From positions 9,409 through 73,408 of the forward strand of contig CAWBDF010000004.1 in NCBI GenBank assembly GCA_963787485.1: DNA of 64,000 bases, given 5' to 3'. Source of the stretch: Bog-473 sp963787485. GTDB taxonomy: Bacteria > Actinomycetota > Acidimicrobiia > Acidimicrobiales > RAAP-2. The first letter of the stretch is position 1, and each line of letters starts with the position of its first letter. The position numbers and the translations under genes were made by a program. Below the pieces are notes generated by a model that saw only the letters and a program-made list of their open reading frames with translations, had not been told where the DNA came from and ran no database searches. Below, one piece after another: positions 17,229 to 25,254 of the stretch.

Positions 17229-18221
17229 TCACGGCTCACCAGCGAGGAGGCGGCGCGGGTTGTCGACGAGCATGGTATCGATCTCGGTCTCCGCGATCCC
17301 ACGAGCGCGCAGGAGCGGAAGAAAGTCGCTGACGAGGTAGGTATGGGGAAGACCGGAGGTCTCCCAGCGGATGCGCTCCCAGAGCTGCTGGCGCGCATCG
17401 CGCTTATCGGGCGTCACCCATGTGGGCATCTTCGCTGACGTCCAACAGCCCCGGTCCTGGGACAAGCATACGCGTGACGAGAGCCCCTGGCGCACCATTG
17501 CGGTCACAAGGTCGGCTCGGTGTTCGTCGGACGCCAGGACCTGGAATCCGATCCGGTCGATGCCGACGAAGGTGCCGCGGCTCGTCAACTCGAGAAGCCA
17601 AGTGACATCTTCGGCTTGGTCCTGATGGCCAATCAGCACTCTCGACAGGTCGGCGCCGCCGCTCGCGAACAGTGTCTGTTGCACGTCGCCGAAGCGCGAG
17701 TTCTCGGTGTGGGTGATGATGGCCACGCCCGTCTCCCGCTGCGCTATCGCGGCCGCGGTCAGCATCCTCCGTTCGGCATCGGTCGCACTGCTGGTCGCTG
17801 CTTTGATCGCGCCCGGCCGGATCCCGCCACTGTCCGCGATACCTTCGGTGAGCTCCCTGACAAAGAAGTCGGCGATTTCCGCCGGCTCGCGGGCCCGCCA
17901 GTAGACGGGCATGCCGAGAGGCTCGGTGTAGAACCCCGTCGTGCACACGATCTTCATGCCGGTCCGATCCGAGATTTCCGCGGCGAGCTGAGGGTCTCGA
18001 CCGAGCTCGATGGGACACGGATCGACGAAGGTGGAGAATCCGGCATCGCGCAACTCGGAGAGCCGATCGATGGCGATCTCGCGCACGTCCGCTCTTGTGC
18101 GCGCGAACCACGGTTCGAGCGCTTCGCCGGGCAACGTGACGAAGATGTGTTCGTGGACAAGCGTCCGCCCAAGCGCTGATCCGTCGATCCCGCCGGTGAC
18201 GGTCTGGACCGCGGACGTCAC
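17229..18221 (-). CDS. phosphotriesterase-family metal hydrolase
   Basis: The 330 residues have all metal ligands of the PF02126 amidohydrolases: HEH at 23/25, the bridging carboxylated Lys140 in GAIKAATS, His171 in IITHTEN, His199 in LIGHQDQ, and Asp256 in LSQDRG. Members hydrolyse phosphotriesters, lactones or esters. Lactonase-type activity is likelier than organophosphate hydrolysis, but that is inference. The GTG start lies 1 nt after the SDR stop (TGATGTG), so the two genes are co-translated. The SDR may produce, or consume the product of, the substrate opened here. Confidence 0.88.
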   Translation of the reverse strand: MTSAVQTVTGGIDGSALGRTLVHEHIFVTLPGEALEPWFARTRADVREIAIDRLSELRDAGFSTFVDPCPIELGRDPQLAAEISDRTGMKIVCTTGFYTEPLGMPVYWRAREPAEIADFFVRELTEGIADSGGIRPGAIKAATSSATDAERRMLTAAAIAQRETGVAIITHTENSRFGDVQQTLFASGGADLSRVLIGHQDQAEDVTWLLELTSRGTFVGIDRIGFQVLASDEHRADLVTAMVRQGLSSRVCLSQDRGCWTSAKMPTWVTPDKRDARQQLWERIRWETSGLPHTYLVSDFLPLLRARGIAETEIDTMLVDNPRRLLAGEP

Positions 18222-18222
18222 A

Positions 18223-19089
18223 TCACTCCGAGTGCCGGGCGTTCAGCAACGACATCGCGAATGCGCCCGACGACGAAGTGCCCGCGTCGACTGGGAGCAT
18301 GACGGCGGTGATCCACGCGCTCTCGTCAGATGCCAGGAACACCGCGGGCCACGCGACGTCCCACGCGCTGCCTTCGGTCCCGAGGAGCCCGGCTCGGCGA
18401 CGCGTCTCGCGGACTGCCTTCCCCCCGCGGCTGCCCATCGGCGTGTAGATATGCCCGATCTCGATACTGTTCGCGCGGATGTGCTCGCGTCCGTGCACGA
18501 AGGCCCAGTCGCGAGTCAACCCTTCGAGGCCGGCCTTCGACGCCGCGTACGCACCGCTGCCGTGCCCGAGCGACGCCGCGACACTCGAGATGTTCACGAT
18601 CGATCCTCCGCCCGCAGCACGCAGGTGGGGGATGGAGTGGCGGCCCACAAGAAAGGCAGCACGTAGGTTCAGATCCATCACCGCGTCCCACGACTCGAGT
18701 TTGACGCCGGCGGGGCTGCCGCCACCTCCGTCGAGCGCGGCGCTGTTGACGACGACGTCGAGGCCACCGAACGCGTCGGCAGCCTCCTCGACGCAGCGTC
18801 GGTTGTCTTCGACGTTCGTGAGGTCACCGATCGTCGCGATGCCCTCGCCTCCGACCTGTTCGATCATGGTGAGGGTCGCCTCGGCGCGGTCGCTCTCTTT
18901 GTCGGCGACCGCGACGCGCGCACCCTGGGCGGCGAAGAGGACGGCGATGGCTTCTCCCACGCCCATCAGGTCGCCGTCGGGTGCGGTGCCCGCTCCGGTG
19001 ACGAAGGCACGCTTGCCGGCGAGTCGGTGTCCGGGGTCGTCAGTGCGCCACCACGGAGGTCGCGCTGCGCTAGCGGAATCGGTACTCAT
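18223..19089 (-). CDS. short-chain dehydrogenase/reductase (SDR)
   Basis: A 288-residue SDR with the catalytic YAASK (Tyr181, Lys185), Ser in NISSV, and the NSA variant of the NAG motif (VVNSAAL). The cofactor loop is unusual: TGAGTAPDGDLMGVGEA carries a five- to six-residue insertion inside the glycine motif, seen in a subset of actinobacterial SDRs that may favour mycofactocin-type cofactor handling; that link is speculative. First gene of a two-gene operon with the phosphotriesterase-family hydrolase, divergent from the P450 gene. Confidence 0.86.
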   Translation of the reverse strand: MSTDSASAARPPWWRTDDPGHRLAGKRAFVTGAGTAPDGDLMGVGEAIAVLFAAQGARVAVADKESDRAEATLTMIEQVGGEGIATIGDLTNVEDNRRCVEEAADAFGGLDVVVNSAALDGGGGSPAGVKLESWDAVMDLNLRAAFLVGRHSIPHLRAAGGGSIVNISSVAASLGHGSGAYAASKAGLEGLTRDWAFVHGREHIRANSIEIGHIYTPMGSRGGKAVRETRRRAGLLGTEGSAWDVAWPAVFLASDESAWITAVMLPVDAGTSSSGAFAMSLLNARHSE

Positions 19090-19397
19090 GGCGCAAGTTT
19101 GGCACGCCGATAGCCGACGCCCTCCAGCTCAGATTGCCAGAGTGCATCGGCCCGACGATCAAGGAGATCATGGCCGCTGATGGTCGTCGAGTGCATGAAG
19201 CGATTCCCACCAGCGGCTACAAGCCCCGCGCAGGCGCCAACAGGCTGCCGACGGAGGCTCGGCGAGGACTTCGCCGCTCGGCGCCGAGTTCTCCGCAGCG
19301 AGACGTCGAGCGCGGCATCCACCGTGCCGGGTCCGTCCGACTTCCGAGTCGGGTTACCCTCGTCCTGATGGATCTCCGACCGGTCTTGGGGTGATTA
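19090..19397. other. 308-nt divergent region between SDR and P450 genes
   Basis: No coding sequence or clear palindrome is recognised. The region must hold the divergent promoters for the SDR-hydrolase pair and the P450 gene. Short plus-strand frames run almost to the P450 start but are Arg/Pro-rich and look like noise. Confidence 0.4.
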
Positions 19398-20582
19398 GTG
19401 GTTGATGAGCACGCGGCAGATACGACGCGGGTCGGCGCGATGGCGACTCCCGAGGGTCGCACTGGCGCATGGCGCTCCATGCGGGATCGCGGGCCCCTGT
19501 ACCGCCTCCCCGACGGCCGGTGGATGCTTACGAGCGACGAGGCCGTCCGCTTCGCTTACCGTCACGCGGAGGTGTTCTCGTCGTCACCGATGGAAGGAGT
19601 CCACGCCCACCTGCCGGTGCGCACAATACCGTCGGCCATCGACGCGCCCGAGCACCTCGGGTTCCGACGCTTGCTCGACCCGATGTTTGCTCCGCGTGTG
19701 GTCAATGCCATGGACGATGAGCTGCGCCGTCAGGTGCGAGCGCTCGTATCCGCGTTCGCCGATACTGGGCGCTGTGACGTGATGGCCGACCTCGCGGTGC
19801 AGTACCCCACCTCGGTGTTCCTCGCGCTCTTCGGCCTGCCGCTCTCCGACCGCGACCAGCTCATCGTCTGGGTTTCCACGATCGTCGAGCAGACGCACCG
19901 CAACACCCCCGAGGCACGTGAGCGCTCGCAGGCGGCGTCGTGGGCGATCTACGACTACATGAAGCGCTACGTCGATACGAAACGCGAACAGGCAGGCGAC
20001 GACGTGCTGAGCCGGATTCTCCAATTGCAGGGCGACGATGCGTGGCCGCTCGAGGAGATCATCGGGTTCTGCATCCTGGTTACCATGGCGGGGCTCGACA
20101 CCGTGACCGCAGCGATCGGATCAATGCTGCTGTATCTCGCTCGAGACCCCGGTCTGCGCGCCCGGGTCCTTGACGACGCCGACGTCGCCGTCGCGTTCAT
20201 CGAAGAGGTGCTGAGACTCGAGCCGCCGTCGCCGATATTCCCTCGACTCACCACTGAAGACGTGGAGGTGTGCGGCGTCAAGATTCCCGAGGGGTCGGTC
20301 GTGATGCTCAATATCGCCACCGCGAATCGAGATCCCGCCCGTTACCCCGACCCCGAGGTCGTCAATCTCGAGCACGGCGAGCGCGGCCACCTCAGCCTGG
20401 GCGCGGGGATACACCGATGCCTCGGATCTCACCTCGCCCGCCGCGAGCTGCGACTCGTGCTCGAGGAGTTCCACTGCCTAATCCCCGAGTACGAAGTCGC
20501 GCCGGGGTTTGTGCCACAGGTGGAGTGGCCATCGGGCACGCTAAAGCTCCGATCGCTCCCGCTCGTCTTCCCTATTGCATAG
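19398..20582 (+). CDS. cytochrome P450
   Basis: This soluble bacterial P450 of 394 residues has the I-helix oxygen-activation motif AGLDT (231-235), the K-helix ExxR (Glu270-Arg273), and the heme-binding loop LSLGAGIHRCLG with the proximal Cys341. The usual Phe of the loop is replaced by Leu. It would hydroxylate a small hydrophobic substrate with electrons from a ferredoxin and reductase, neither of which is next to it. The GTG at 19,398 has only a weak GGGGTGA upstream; the in-frame ATG at 19,440 (MATPEGRT) is an alternative. Substrate unknown; neighbours suggest xenobiotic or terpenoid breakdown. Confidence 0.9.
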   Translation: MVDEHAADTTRVGAMATPEGRTGAWRSMRDRGPLYRLPDGRWMLTSDEAVRFAYRHAEVFSSSPMEGVHAHLPVRTIPSAIDAPEHLGFRRLLDPMFAPRVVNAMDDELRRQVRALVSAFADTGRCDVMADLAVQYPTSVFLALFGLPLSDRDQLIVWVSTIVEQTHRNTPEARERSQAASWAIYDYMKRYVDTKREQAGDDVLSRILQLQGDDAWPLEEIIGFCILVTMAGLDTVTAAIGSMLLYLARDPGLRARVLDDADVAVAFIEEVLRLEPPSPIFPRLTTEDVEVCGVKIPEGSVVMLNIATANRDPARYPDPEVVNLEHGERGHLSLGAGIHRCLGSHLARRELRLVLEEFHCLIPEYEVAPGFVPQVEWPSGTLKLRSLPLVFPIA

Positions 20583-20873
20583 GTTCGACGAGTCGCCCGG
20601 CGCCAAGCTCAGAGCTGCAGTCGCTCGACGTGCTCGATCTCGAATTCGTGAACGCATCTACTCGTTGCCCGAGACGGCGCTCGTCGACACACTCGCCCGT
20701 GCGGCGCGTCCTCAAGATCTCGTATCACCAGCTCGGCTCGATGGTTCTGCGAGGAGGACAGCCTGGCCATCGTGACCCTCCCTCACCGCCCCGGGCCCGT
20801 CTGCGCCTGCCCTACGACCTCGTGGCATCCATCGACCGCCTCGCCGAGGCGGTCGACCGCAGACGATCGGACG

Positions 20874-22133
20874 TCAGAACGCGTTCGGGTCGGCCGCGAC
20901 CGCAGCCGGCACCGGGTGTTGGAAAAGCTCCGATGCATTCCGCCAGGCCATGCGCTCGACCTCGTCGGCCGGCAGTCCGTCGAAGTGCTCCCGCCAGCGC
21001 CGCTGCGAATTGGGCCAGCTCGAGTCGGCGTGCGGATAGTCGGTCTCCAGCAGGATCTTGTCGACCCCGATCACGTGGCGGAGCAAGTGCAAGGTCGTGG
21101 GGTCGTCGAGCATGCAAAACACGAAATTGCGCAGCAGGAGATCCTTGGGCGAGAGCAGCTCCCATTTCCCGGGCACCTTGCGCCGGTACTCGTGGTCGAG
21201 CCGGTCGAGGAGCCCGACGACCCAGCCGATCCCGCCCTCACTCAGGCAGATCCGCAGGTCCGGGTACCGCTCCGGGATCCCGGCGTAGATCCATTCGACC
21301 GCGGCGTGGATGCTCTGAGCCACGCCGAATAACGGCGCAACCACGAGATGCGAATCGTTCGGGTCGATCTTGTTCGACATGCCGCCTGAGCACGCGTGGA
21401 TGGATACGATGGTCTCGGTCTCCTCGCACGCCGCCCATAGCGGGTTCCACGACTCGCTCGATAACGACGGCAGCCCGACGAGGTGCGTGAGGTCGGGGAA
21501 GGTGAGTGTGTGAAAGCCGCGCTCAGCGTTGGCGCGCACTTCGTCGGCCGCGATCTGCGCATCGATGAGGTATGGGATCTGGCAGGGGATGATCCGCTCC
21601 GGTCGGTAACCAGCCCATTCCTCCAGGTGCCAGTCGTTGTACGCGCGCACGAGTGCGAGCACGAACTCCGGGTCGTCGAGGAGGGTGAGACGCACGCCGG
21701 CGAAGCCGAGGGCGGAAGGGAAGTTCAACGACGCGTAGACCCCATCGATGTCCATATCGGCGATCCGCGCCTTGATGTCGTGAGTGCCTTCTCGGACAAC
21801 GTCGAAGCGCAACGGTTCCACGTACTGCTCTTCGATCGGCCGGCCGGCCACGGCGTTGACCGCGATCTCGGGGAGCATCAACGCGTCGAGCAGCCACGCT
21901 TGGTTACCTTCGGCCGTCTCGATCACACGCGGGGTGCGGTCGGCGAACTTCTTCGGCAATCGGCCTTCGAACAGGTGGGGTGGCTCGACGAGGTGGTCGT
22001 CGACGGAGATGAGCGTGTGGTAGCGCGGCCGCCGTTCAGGCCACGCGTCGCGGCGGGAGCCGAACGGGTTGATCGACGACCGCTGCACCGCGAGTTCGTC
22101 CGTGACCGCCTGATGTGCAAGACCCGTTGCCAT
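20874..22133 (-). CDS. amidohydrolase-2 family hydrolase (paralogue of 3080-4450)
   Basis: A ~419-residue ACMSD-like amidohydrolase. It starts its barrel with LISVDDHLVEPPHLFEGRLP, has VRAYNDW, a His in VSIHACSGG, SEGGIGWV, and ends LETDYPHADSSWPNS, the metal-binding Asp region. The same landmarks occur in the 3,080-4,450 protein, so the two are paralogues. ATG 22,133 is preferred because AAGGGGGAG is 6 nt upstream. It is divergent from a TetR gene, as is the other paralogue, so the gene-regulator pairing may have been duplicated or independently acquired. Confidence 0.88.
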   Translation of the reverse strand: MATGLAHQAVTDELAVQRSSINPFGSRRDAWPERRPRYHTLISVDDHLVEPPHLFEGRLPKKFADRTPRVIETAEGNQAWLLDALMLPEIAVNAVAGRPIEEQYVEPLRFDVVREGTHDIKARIADMDIDGVYASLNFPSALGFAGVRLTLLDDPEFVLALVRAYNDWHLEEWAGYRPERIIPCQIPYLIDAQIAADEVRANAERGFHTLTFPDLTHLVGLPSLSSESWNPLWAACEETETIVSIHACSGGMSNKIDPNDSHLVVAPLFGVAQSIHAAVEWIYAGIPERYPDLRICLSEGGIGWVVGLLDRLDHEYRRKVPGKWELLSPKDLLLRNFVFCMLDDPTTLHLLRHVIGVDKILLETDYPHADSSWPNSQRRWREHFDGLPADEVERMAWRNASELFQHPVPAAVAADPNAF

Positions 22134-22341
22134 GGACTTCTCCCCCTTAAGCCGCAATCTCCTAAAAAGTTACTCGGCTCACCTGGCCTGCGTTCTTTCG
22201 GTGTCGCCCAGCCGGACCGCTGCGCCATCCGTCGCCACCACCGTTCGTCGTTCAGAGCACCGCATACGCCGTCCTCCACGAGGTAAACCATCTAGTTCGA
22301 TTGACGTGACCATCCAAGCACGGGCAGGCTCCTTGTCAATC

Positions 22342-22355
22342 CAACCAGTTGGTTG
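22342..22355. promoter_or_regulatory. probable TetR operator
   Basis: CAACCA-GT-TGGTTG is a perfect 6-bp inverted repeat with a 2-bp centre, 13 bp before the proposed TetR start. A weaker copy (AACCATCTAGTT) lies at ~22,285. Position between the divergent amidohydrolase and TetR genes suggests that the regulator represses both. Binding is inferred from symmetry only. Confidence 0.55.
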
Positions 22356-22368
22356 CAGTGTCCTGGGC

Positions 22369-22929
22369 ATGCCCTGGGACTCACAGGACACGAGGCGGCG
22401 CCTGCTGGAGGCCGCAATCATGGAGTTCAGCGCTTACGGCATCGCTGGCGCACGGGTAGACCGGATCGCTTCTGCGGCGAAGGCCAACAAGCAGGCCATC
22501 TACGCCTACTTCGGCAGCAAAGACGCCCTGTTCGCCGCGGCTTTCGAGGACCGCATCGGAGACTTCCATGCTTCGGTGCCCTTTGATGAGTACGACTTGG
22601 CCGAGTACGGCGGAAGAATGTTCGACAAGTTCGAGGACGCTCCTGAGACGCTGCGCCTGGTCCTTTGGTACCAGGTCGAGCGAGTAGCTGGACCACCGCT
22701 CGAAGTGATCCTGGACTCGAACAAGGACAAGGTCGGACGAGTCGTAGCCGCCCAGCAGGAGGGAAAGGTAACTAAGACATACCCAGCTATTGCGCTGCTT
22801 TCCTTCGCCCGCTCAACCGCCCTGATGTGGCACACCCAGATACCGGAGCGCGCTGCGCTGTTCCCATCGGATCGGCGCGACCGGCGAGACATGGTCGTCA
22901 GCTTGATTCGGCAGATCGTTGAACACTAG
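22369..22929 (+). CDS. TetR-family transcriptional regulator
   Basis: This 186-residue regulator has an N-terminal HTH: DTRRRLLEAAIMEFSAYGIA, VDRIASAAKANKQAIYAYFGSKDALFAAAF. The C-terminal domain has the W-Y-Q-V and R-S-T-A-L-M pattern of the AcrR group. ATG 22,369 (MPWDSQDT) gives the normal ~8 residues before the first helix. The frame stays open 5' through the amidohydrolase promoter, which cannot be coding. It is divergent from the amidohydrolase gene, with a likely operator at 22,342-22,355. Confidence 0.86.
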   Translation: MPWDSQDTRRRLLEAAIMEFSAYGIAGARVDRIASAAKANKQAIYAYFGSKDALFAAAFEDRIGDFHASVPFDEYDLAEYGGRMFDKFEDAPETLRLVLWYQVERVAGPPLEVILDSNKDKVGRVVAAQQEGKVTKTYPAIALLSFARSTALMWHTQIPERAALFPSDRRDRRDMVVSLIRQIVEH

Positions 22930-23124
22930 GGGTGGCGAGCGCGGGGGCAAGGAGGGGCCGAAGGCTTCACGACGCCCGCCTATTGCCACTCTCGGCGCAG
23001 TTGCATTGATAGCTGTGGTCAAGAAGCTGCGGTAGTCGGTCTGCACCGCCGCCAGATAGTTGCCGTCGACGAACGGGCCAGGGTGCTGTCAGAGATGAAG
23101 CCCGGCATCCTTCCTCCTTGCTCC

Positions 23125-23481
23125 TCAGGAATGGATGGTAACGGCGTATCCATCGGGGTCAGCAAACACGAACGTCCGGCCAAATGGACCATCGAAGGGC
23201 TCGGTGACGATTCGAACCCCGGCGTGAACAAGCCTGTCGTGCAGAACCTGCGGGTCATCTGCCTTGAGCCACAGTGCGACGCCCCAGCCGAGACGCTCGA
23301 CCGCCTGCAAGTCAACGGCGGGCTCACGAACGGCAAAGGGAATGGGAGTGGTGGCAAAGACCACTGCTCCTTGTGGGCTCTGGGCTGCCCGCTCAAGGCC
23401 AAGCTGCTCCGAATAGAACGCAGTAGACACCTCCAGGTCGCTGACCTGTAGTGCGATGAAGTCGGGTCCGATGACTCTCAT
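23125..23481 (-). CDS. VOC/glyoxalase-fold protein regulated by adjacent MarR
   Basis: A compact 118-residue VOC protein: FIALQVSDLEVSTAFYSEQL for the first module, a central WGVALWLKADDP, and FGRTFVFADPDGYAVTIH at the end, where the Glu metal ligand is replaced by Thr-Ile-His. The role could be binding of a toxic compound or an isomerase-type reaction; nothing decides. The ATG has GAGGAG 5 nt upstream. It is divergent from the MarR gene, and the 40-bp palindrome lies between them. Confidence 0.82.
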   Translation of the reverse strand: MRVIGPDFIALQVSDLEVSTAFYSEQLGLERAAQSPQGAVVFATTPIPFAVREPAVDLQAVERLGWGVALWLKADDPQVLHDRLVHAGVRIVTEPFDGPFGRTFVFADPDGYAVTIHS

Positions 23482-23497
23482 GAGCGCTCCTCTATAG

Positions 23498-23537
23498 TTG
23501 TCAGGCTACCTGATAACTATATCAGGTAGCCTGACAA
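23498..23537. promoter_or_regulatory. 40-bp perfect palindrome: MarR operator
   Basis: The left arm TTGTCAGGCTACCTGATA (23,498-23,515) is the exact reverse complement of the right arm (23,520-23,537), with ACTA between. Within each arm the core TCAGGTAGCCTGA is itself near-symmetric, so two stacked binding sites are possible. It lies in the divergent promoter of the VOC and MarR genes. MarR proteins usually bind 16-20-bp palindromes, so a 40-bp perfect site suggests two dimers or cooperative binding. Confidence 0.8.
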
Positions 23538-23572
23538 GTGGCAAGGTGCCGACGGGAAAGGCAGGGAAGCGA

Positions 23573-24004
23573 GTGCCAAGAGCCGAGGACATGTCTGGTT
23601 ACCTGGTCAAGCGCGCTCAATCGCTGATCCATCTCGCCTTGGAGGAGATCGTCTCCAAACAAGGACTCGGGATCCCCCACTACGTCGTGCTCACGTTGCT
23701 GGCTGAGACGCCTGGATTACCCAACGCCGAGCTTGCCCGCAAGGCGTTCGTGACGCCCCAGTCAATGAACGAGGTCCTCAAGCAGCTCGAAGCCTCCGGG
23801 TTAGTGGAGCGTCACCAGAGTCCGTCAAATGCACGGATCCTCTGCGCTCACCTGACGCGTGCGGGCGAGAAGAAGTGGCGATTGGTCGACGACGGCGTTC
23901 AGGAATTGGAAGAGTGTCTGCTCCGGGGTCTCACGCAGGACGAAGTCCGAGTACTGAACCGATCGCTCGAGACGATCATCCGGAACATGACTCCGACGTC
24001 GTGA
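23573..24004 (+). CDS. MarR-family transcriptional regulator
   Basis: A winged-helix MarR protein of ~143 residues. It shows SLIHLALEEIVSKQGLGIPHYVVLTLLAETPG (helices 1-2), the HTH NAELARKAFVTPQSMNEVLKQLEASGLV and the wing RHQSPSNARILCAHLTRAG. GTG 23,573 follows AGGGA; ATG 23,591 (MSGYLVKR) is an alternative. An upstream frame start at 23,498 would fall in the palindrome. Autoregulation and control of the divergent VOC gene through the 40-bp palindrome are likely. The ligand is unknown. Confidence 0.88.
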   Translation: MPRAEDMSGYLVKRAQSLIHLALEEIVSKQGLGIPHYVVLTLLAETPGLPNAELARKAFVTPQSMNEVLKQLEASGLVERHQSPSNARILCAHLTRAGEKKWRLVDDGVQELEECLLRGLTQDEVRVLNRSLETIIRNMTPTS

Positions 24005-24279
24005 GGTTCACCGTCCGCCACGAACTGCACCCCGCGAACCGCAGACGCCTCGGCCACGTCGCCATCGACTAGCAGCGTGATCCGCTTGACCATCCTCTGC
24101 TGCCATCTCAGACACGATCCAACGCCGCGGAAATCGGGACCGCCTGGCACGAGTTCTTGAAGGCGCAGGCCACCACCATGGTGGCGTGCGACTTCTTCCA
24201 CGTCGACACGGTGCGACTTCGTCGCGGGACCCAGAGAACCGGCCGGCATGGTGGAAATCGCGGTGAGGAACTCTGGGCG

Positions 24280-25170
24280 TCACCAGATTCGTCGGATGGC
24301 GGCGGAGGTTGGAACGTCGACTTTCCCAGGATGCAGGGTGGCTGCGAGGACCTCGACGCCCTCCACGAGGCGTGGCCCCGGTCGTGAGAAGTAGGCATTT
24401 GCATCGACGGCGTAGATGGCGTCGGCGGACTTGAGCTCCGCCCGATTGAGGAGAGCCTCAGCCTCCAGGGCGGCCTGGTCCAGCCCATACCCACATGGCA
24501 TGAAGACAACCACCTCGGGAGTCGCCGCCTCGATCTGGTCCCAGTCCACGCGGACAGAGTCGGTGCCTCGGTTGGCGAGCACGGGCTCCCCGCCGGCGAG
24601 TTCGATCATCTCTGGTACCCAGTGACCGCCGTTGAATGGTGGATCGGACCACTCGAGGGCGAAGGTCCGGGGCCTCTCCAACCCCGCAACGGCCTGCTCG
24701 ACGTGAGTAAGCCTGGCTCTCAGCGTGTCGACGAACTCAAGGGCCACCGATTCGGTACCGGTGACCCGGCCCAGGTCGATGACGCAGTCGAGAACCTCGT
24801 TGAGCGAACTCGGGTCCATCGACAGAACCTGCGCCTCACAGCCCAGGACTTCGAGCGCCTCATTGACCTTTCCCGATGGCACCGCACATACGGCACACAG
24901 GTCCTGGGAGAGCACCAGGTCCGGTCGCAGGTCCCGCATGGCAACCTCGTCAAGCCGGTAAATGGGCTCGCCGTCGCCGAGGCTGGCGCTGACCAGGCGG
25001 TCCACCTCCGCCGGCGTCGACGCGGCCGGCAGCGCGGAGACCGACACGATGGGCTTGAGCCGGGCCGCCGCGGGCCAGTCGCACTCGTGGGTGACCCCGA
25101 CCAGATCCTGCTCGAGGCCCAGGGCGTAGACGATCTCGGTCGCCGAGGGCAGAAGGGACACGATCCGCAT
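24280..25170 (-). CDS. cobalamin-binding periplasmic-binding-fold protein (BtuF-like)
   Basis: This 296-residue protein of the PF01497 fold starts MRIVSLLPSATEIVYALGLEQDLVGVTHECDWP, a hallmark of BtuF-like corrinoid or iron-chelate binding proteins. Later landmarks are LRPDLVLSQDLCAVCAVP, the acidic PSSLNEVL region and WVPEMIELAGGEPV. No signal peptide or lipobox is present, as in many actinobacterial members, so it may not serve a classical transporter. ATG 25,170 is the first start before the conserved strand. It is divergent from the CbiA::BtuF chimera and close to CobQ, which supports a cobalamin role. Confidence 0.82.
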   Translation of the reverse strand: MRIVSLLPSATEIVYALGLEQDLVGVTHECDWPAAARLKPIVSVSALPAASTPAEVDRLVSASLGDGEPIYRLDEVAMRDLRPDLVLSQDLCAVCAVPSGKVNEALEVLGCEAQVLSMDPSSLNEVLDCVIDLGRVTGTESVALEFVDTLRARLTHVEQAVAGLERPRTFALEWSDPPFNGGHWVPEMIELAGGEPVLANRGTDSVRVDWDQIEAATPEVVVFMPCGYGLDQAALEAEALLNRAELKSADAIYAVDANAYFSRPGPRLVEGVEVLAATLHPGKVDVPTSAAIRRIW

Positions 25171-25254
25171 CGCCAGAGTGTGCCCCACTCCGAACAACCC
25201 GTGCACCCCGAGATGACGGTGCTCCGTCTCCGGGCCACGTGCCAGGATGCGGCC

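Noticed and set aside
20583..20873. Possible small gene between P450 and amidohydrolase (e.g. ferredoxin)
   Set aside because: No Cys cluster for a ferredoxin is present in any frame and no start is convincing.
20270..21490. Long plus-strand open frame of 406 codons
   Set aside because: It spans the end of the P450 gene and the antisense of the amidohydrolase gene; the peptide is Arg/Pro/Ser-rich with no domain. The genes on either side explain the lack of stops.
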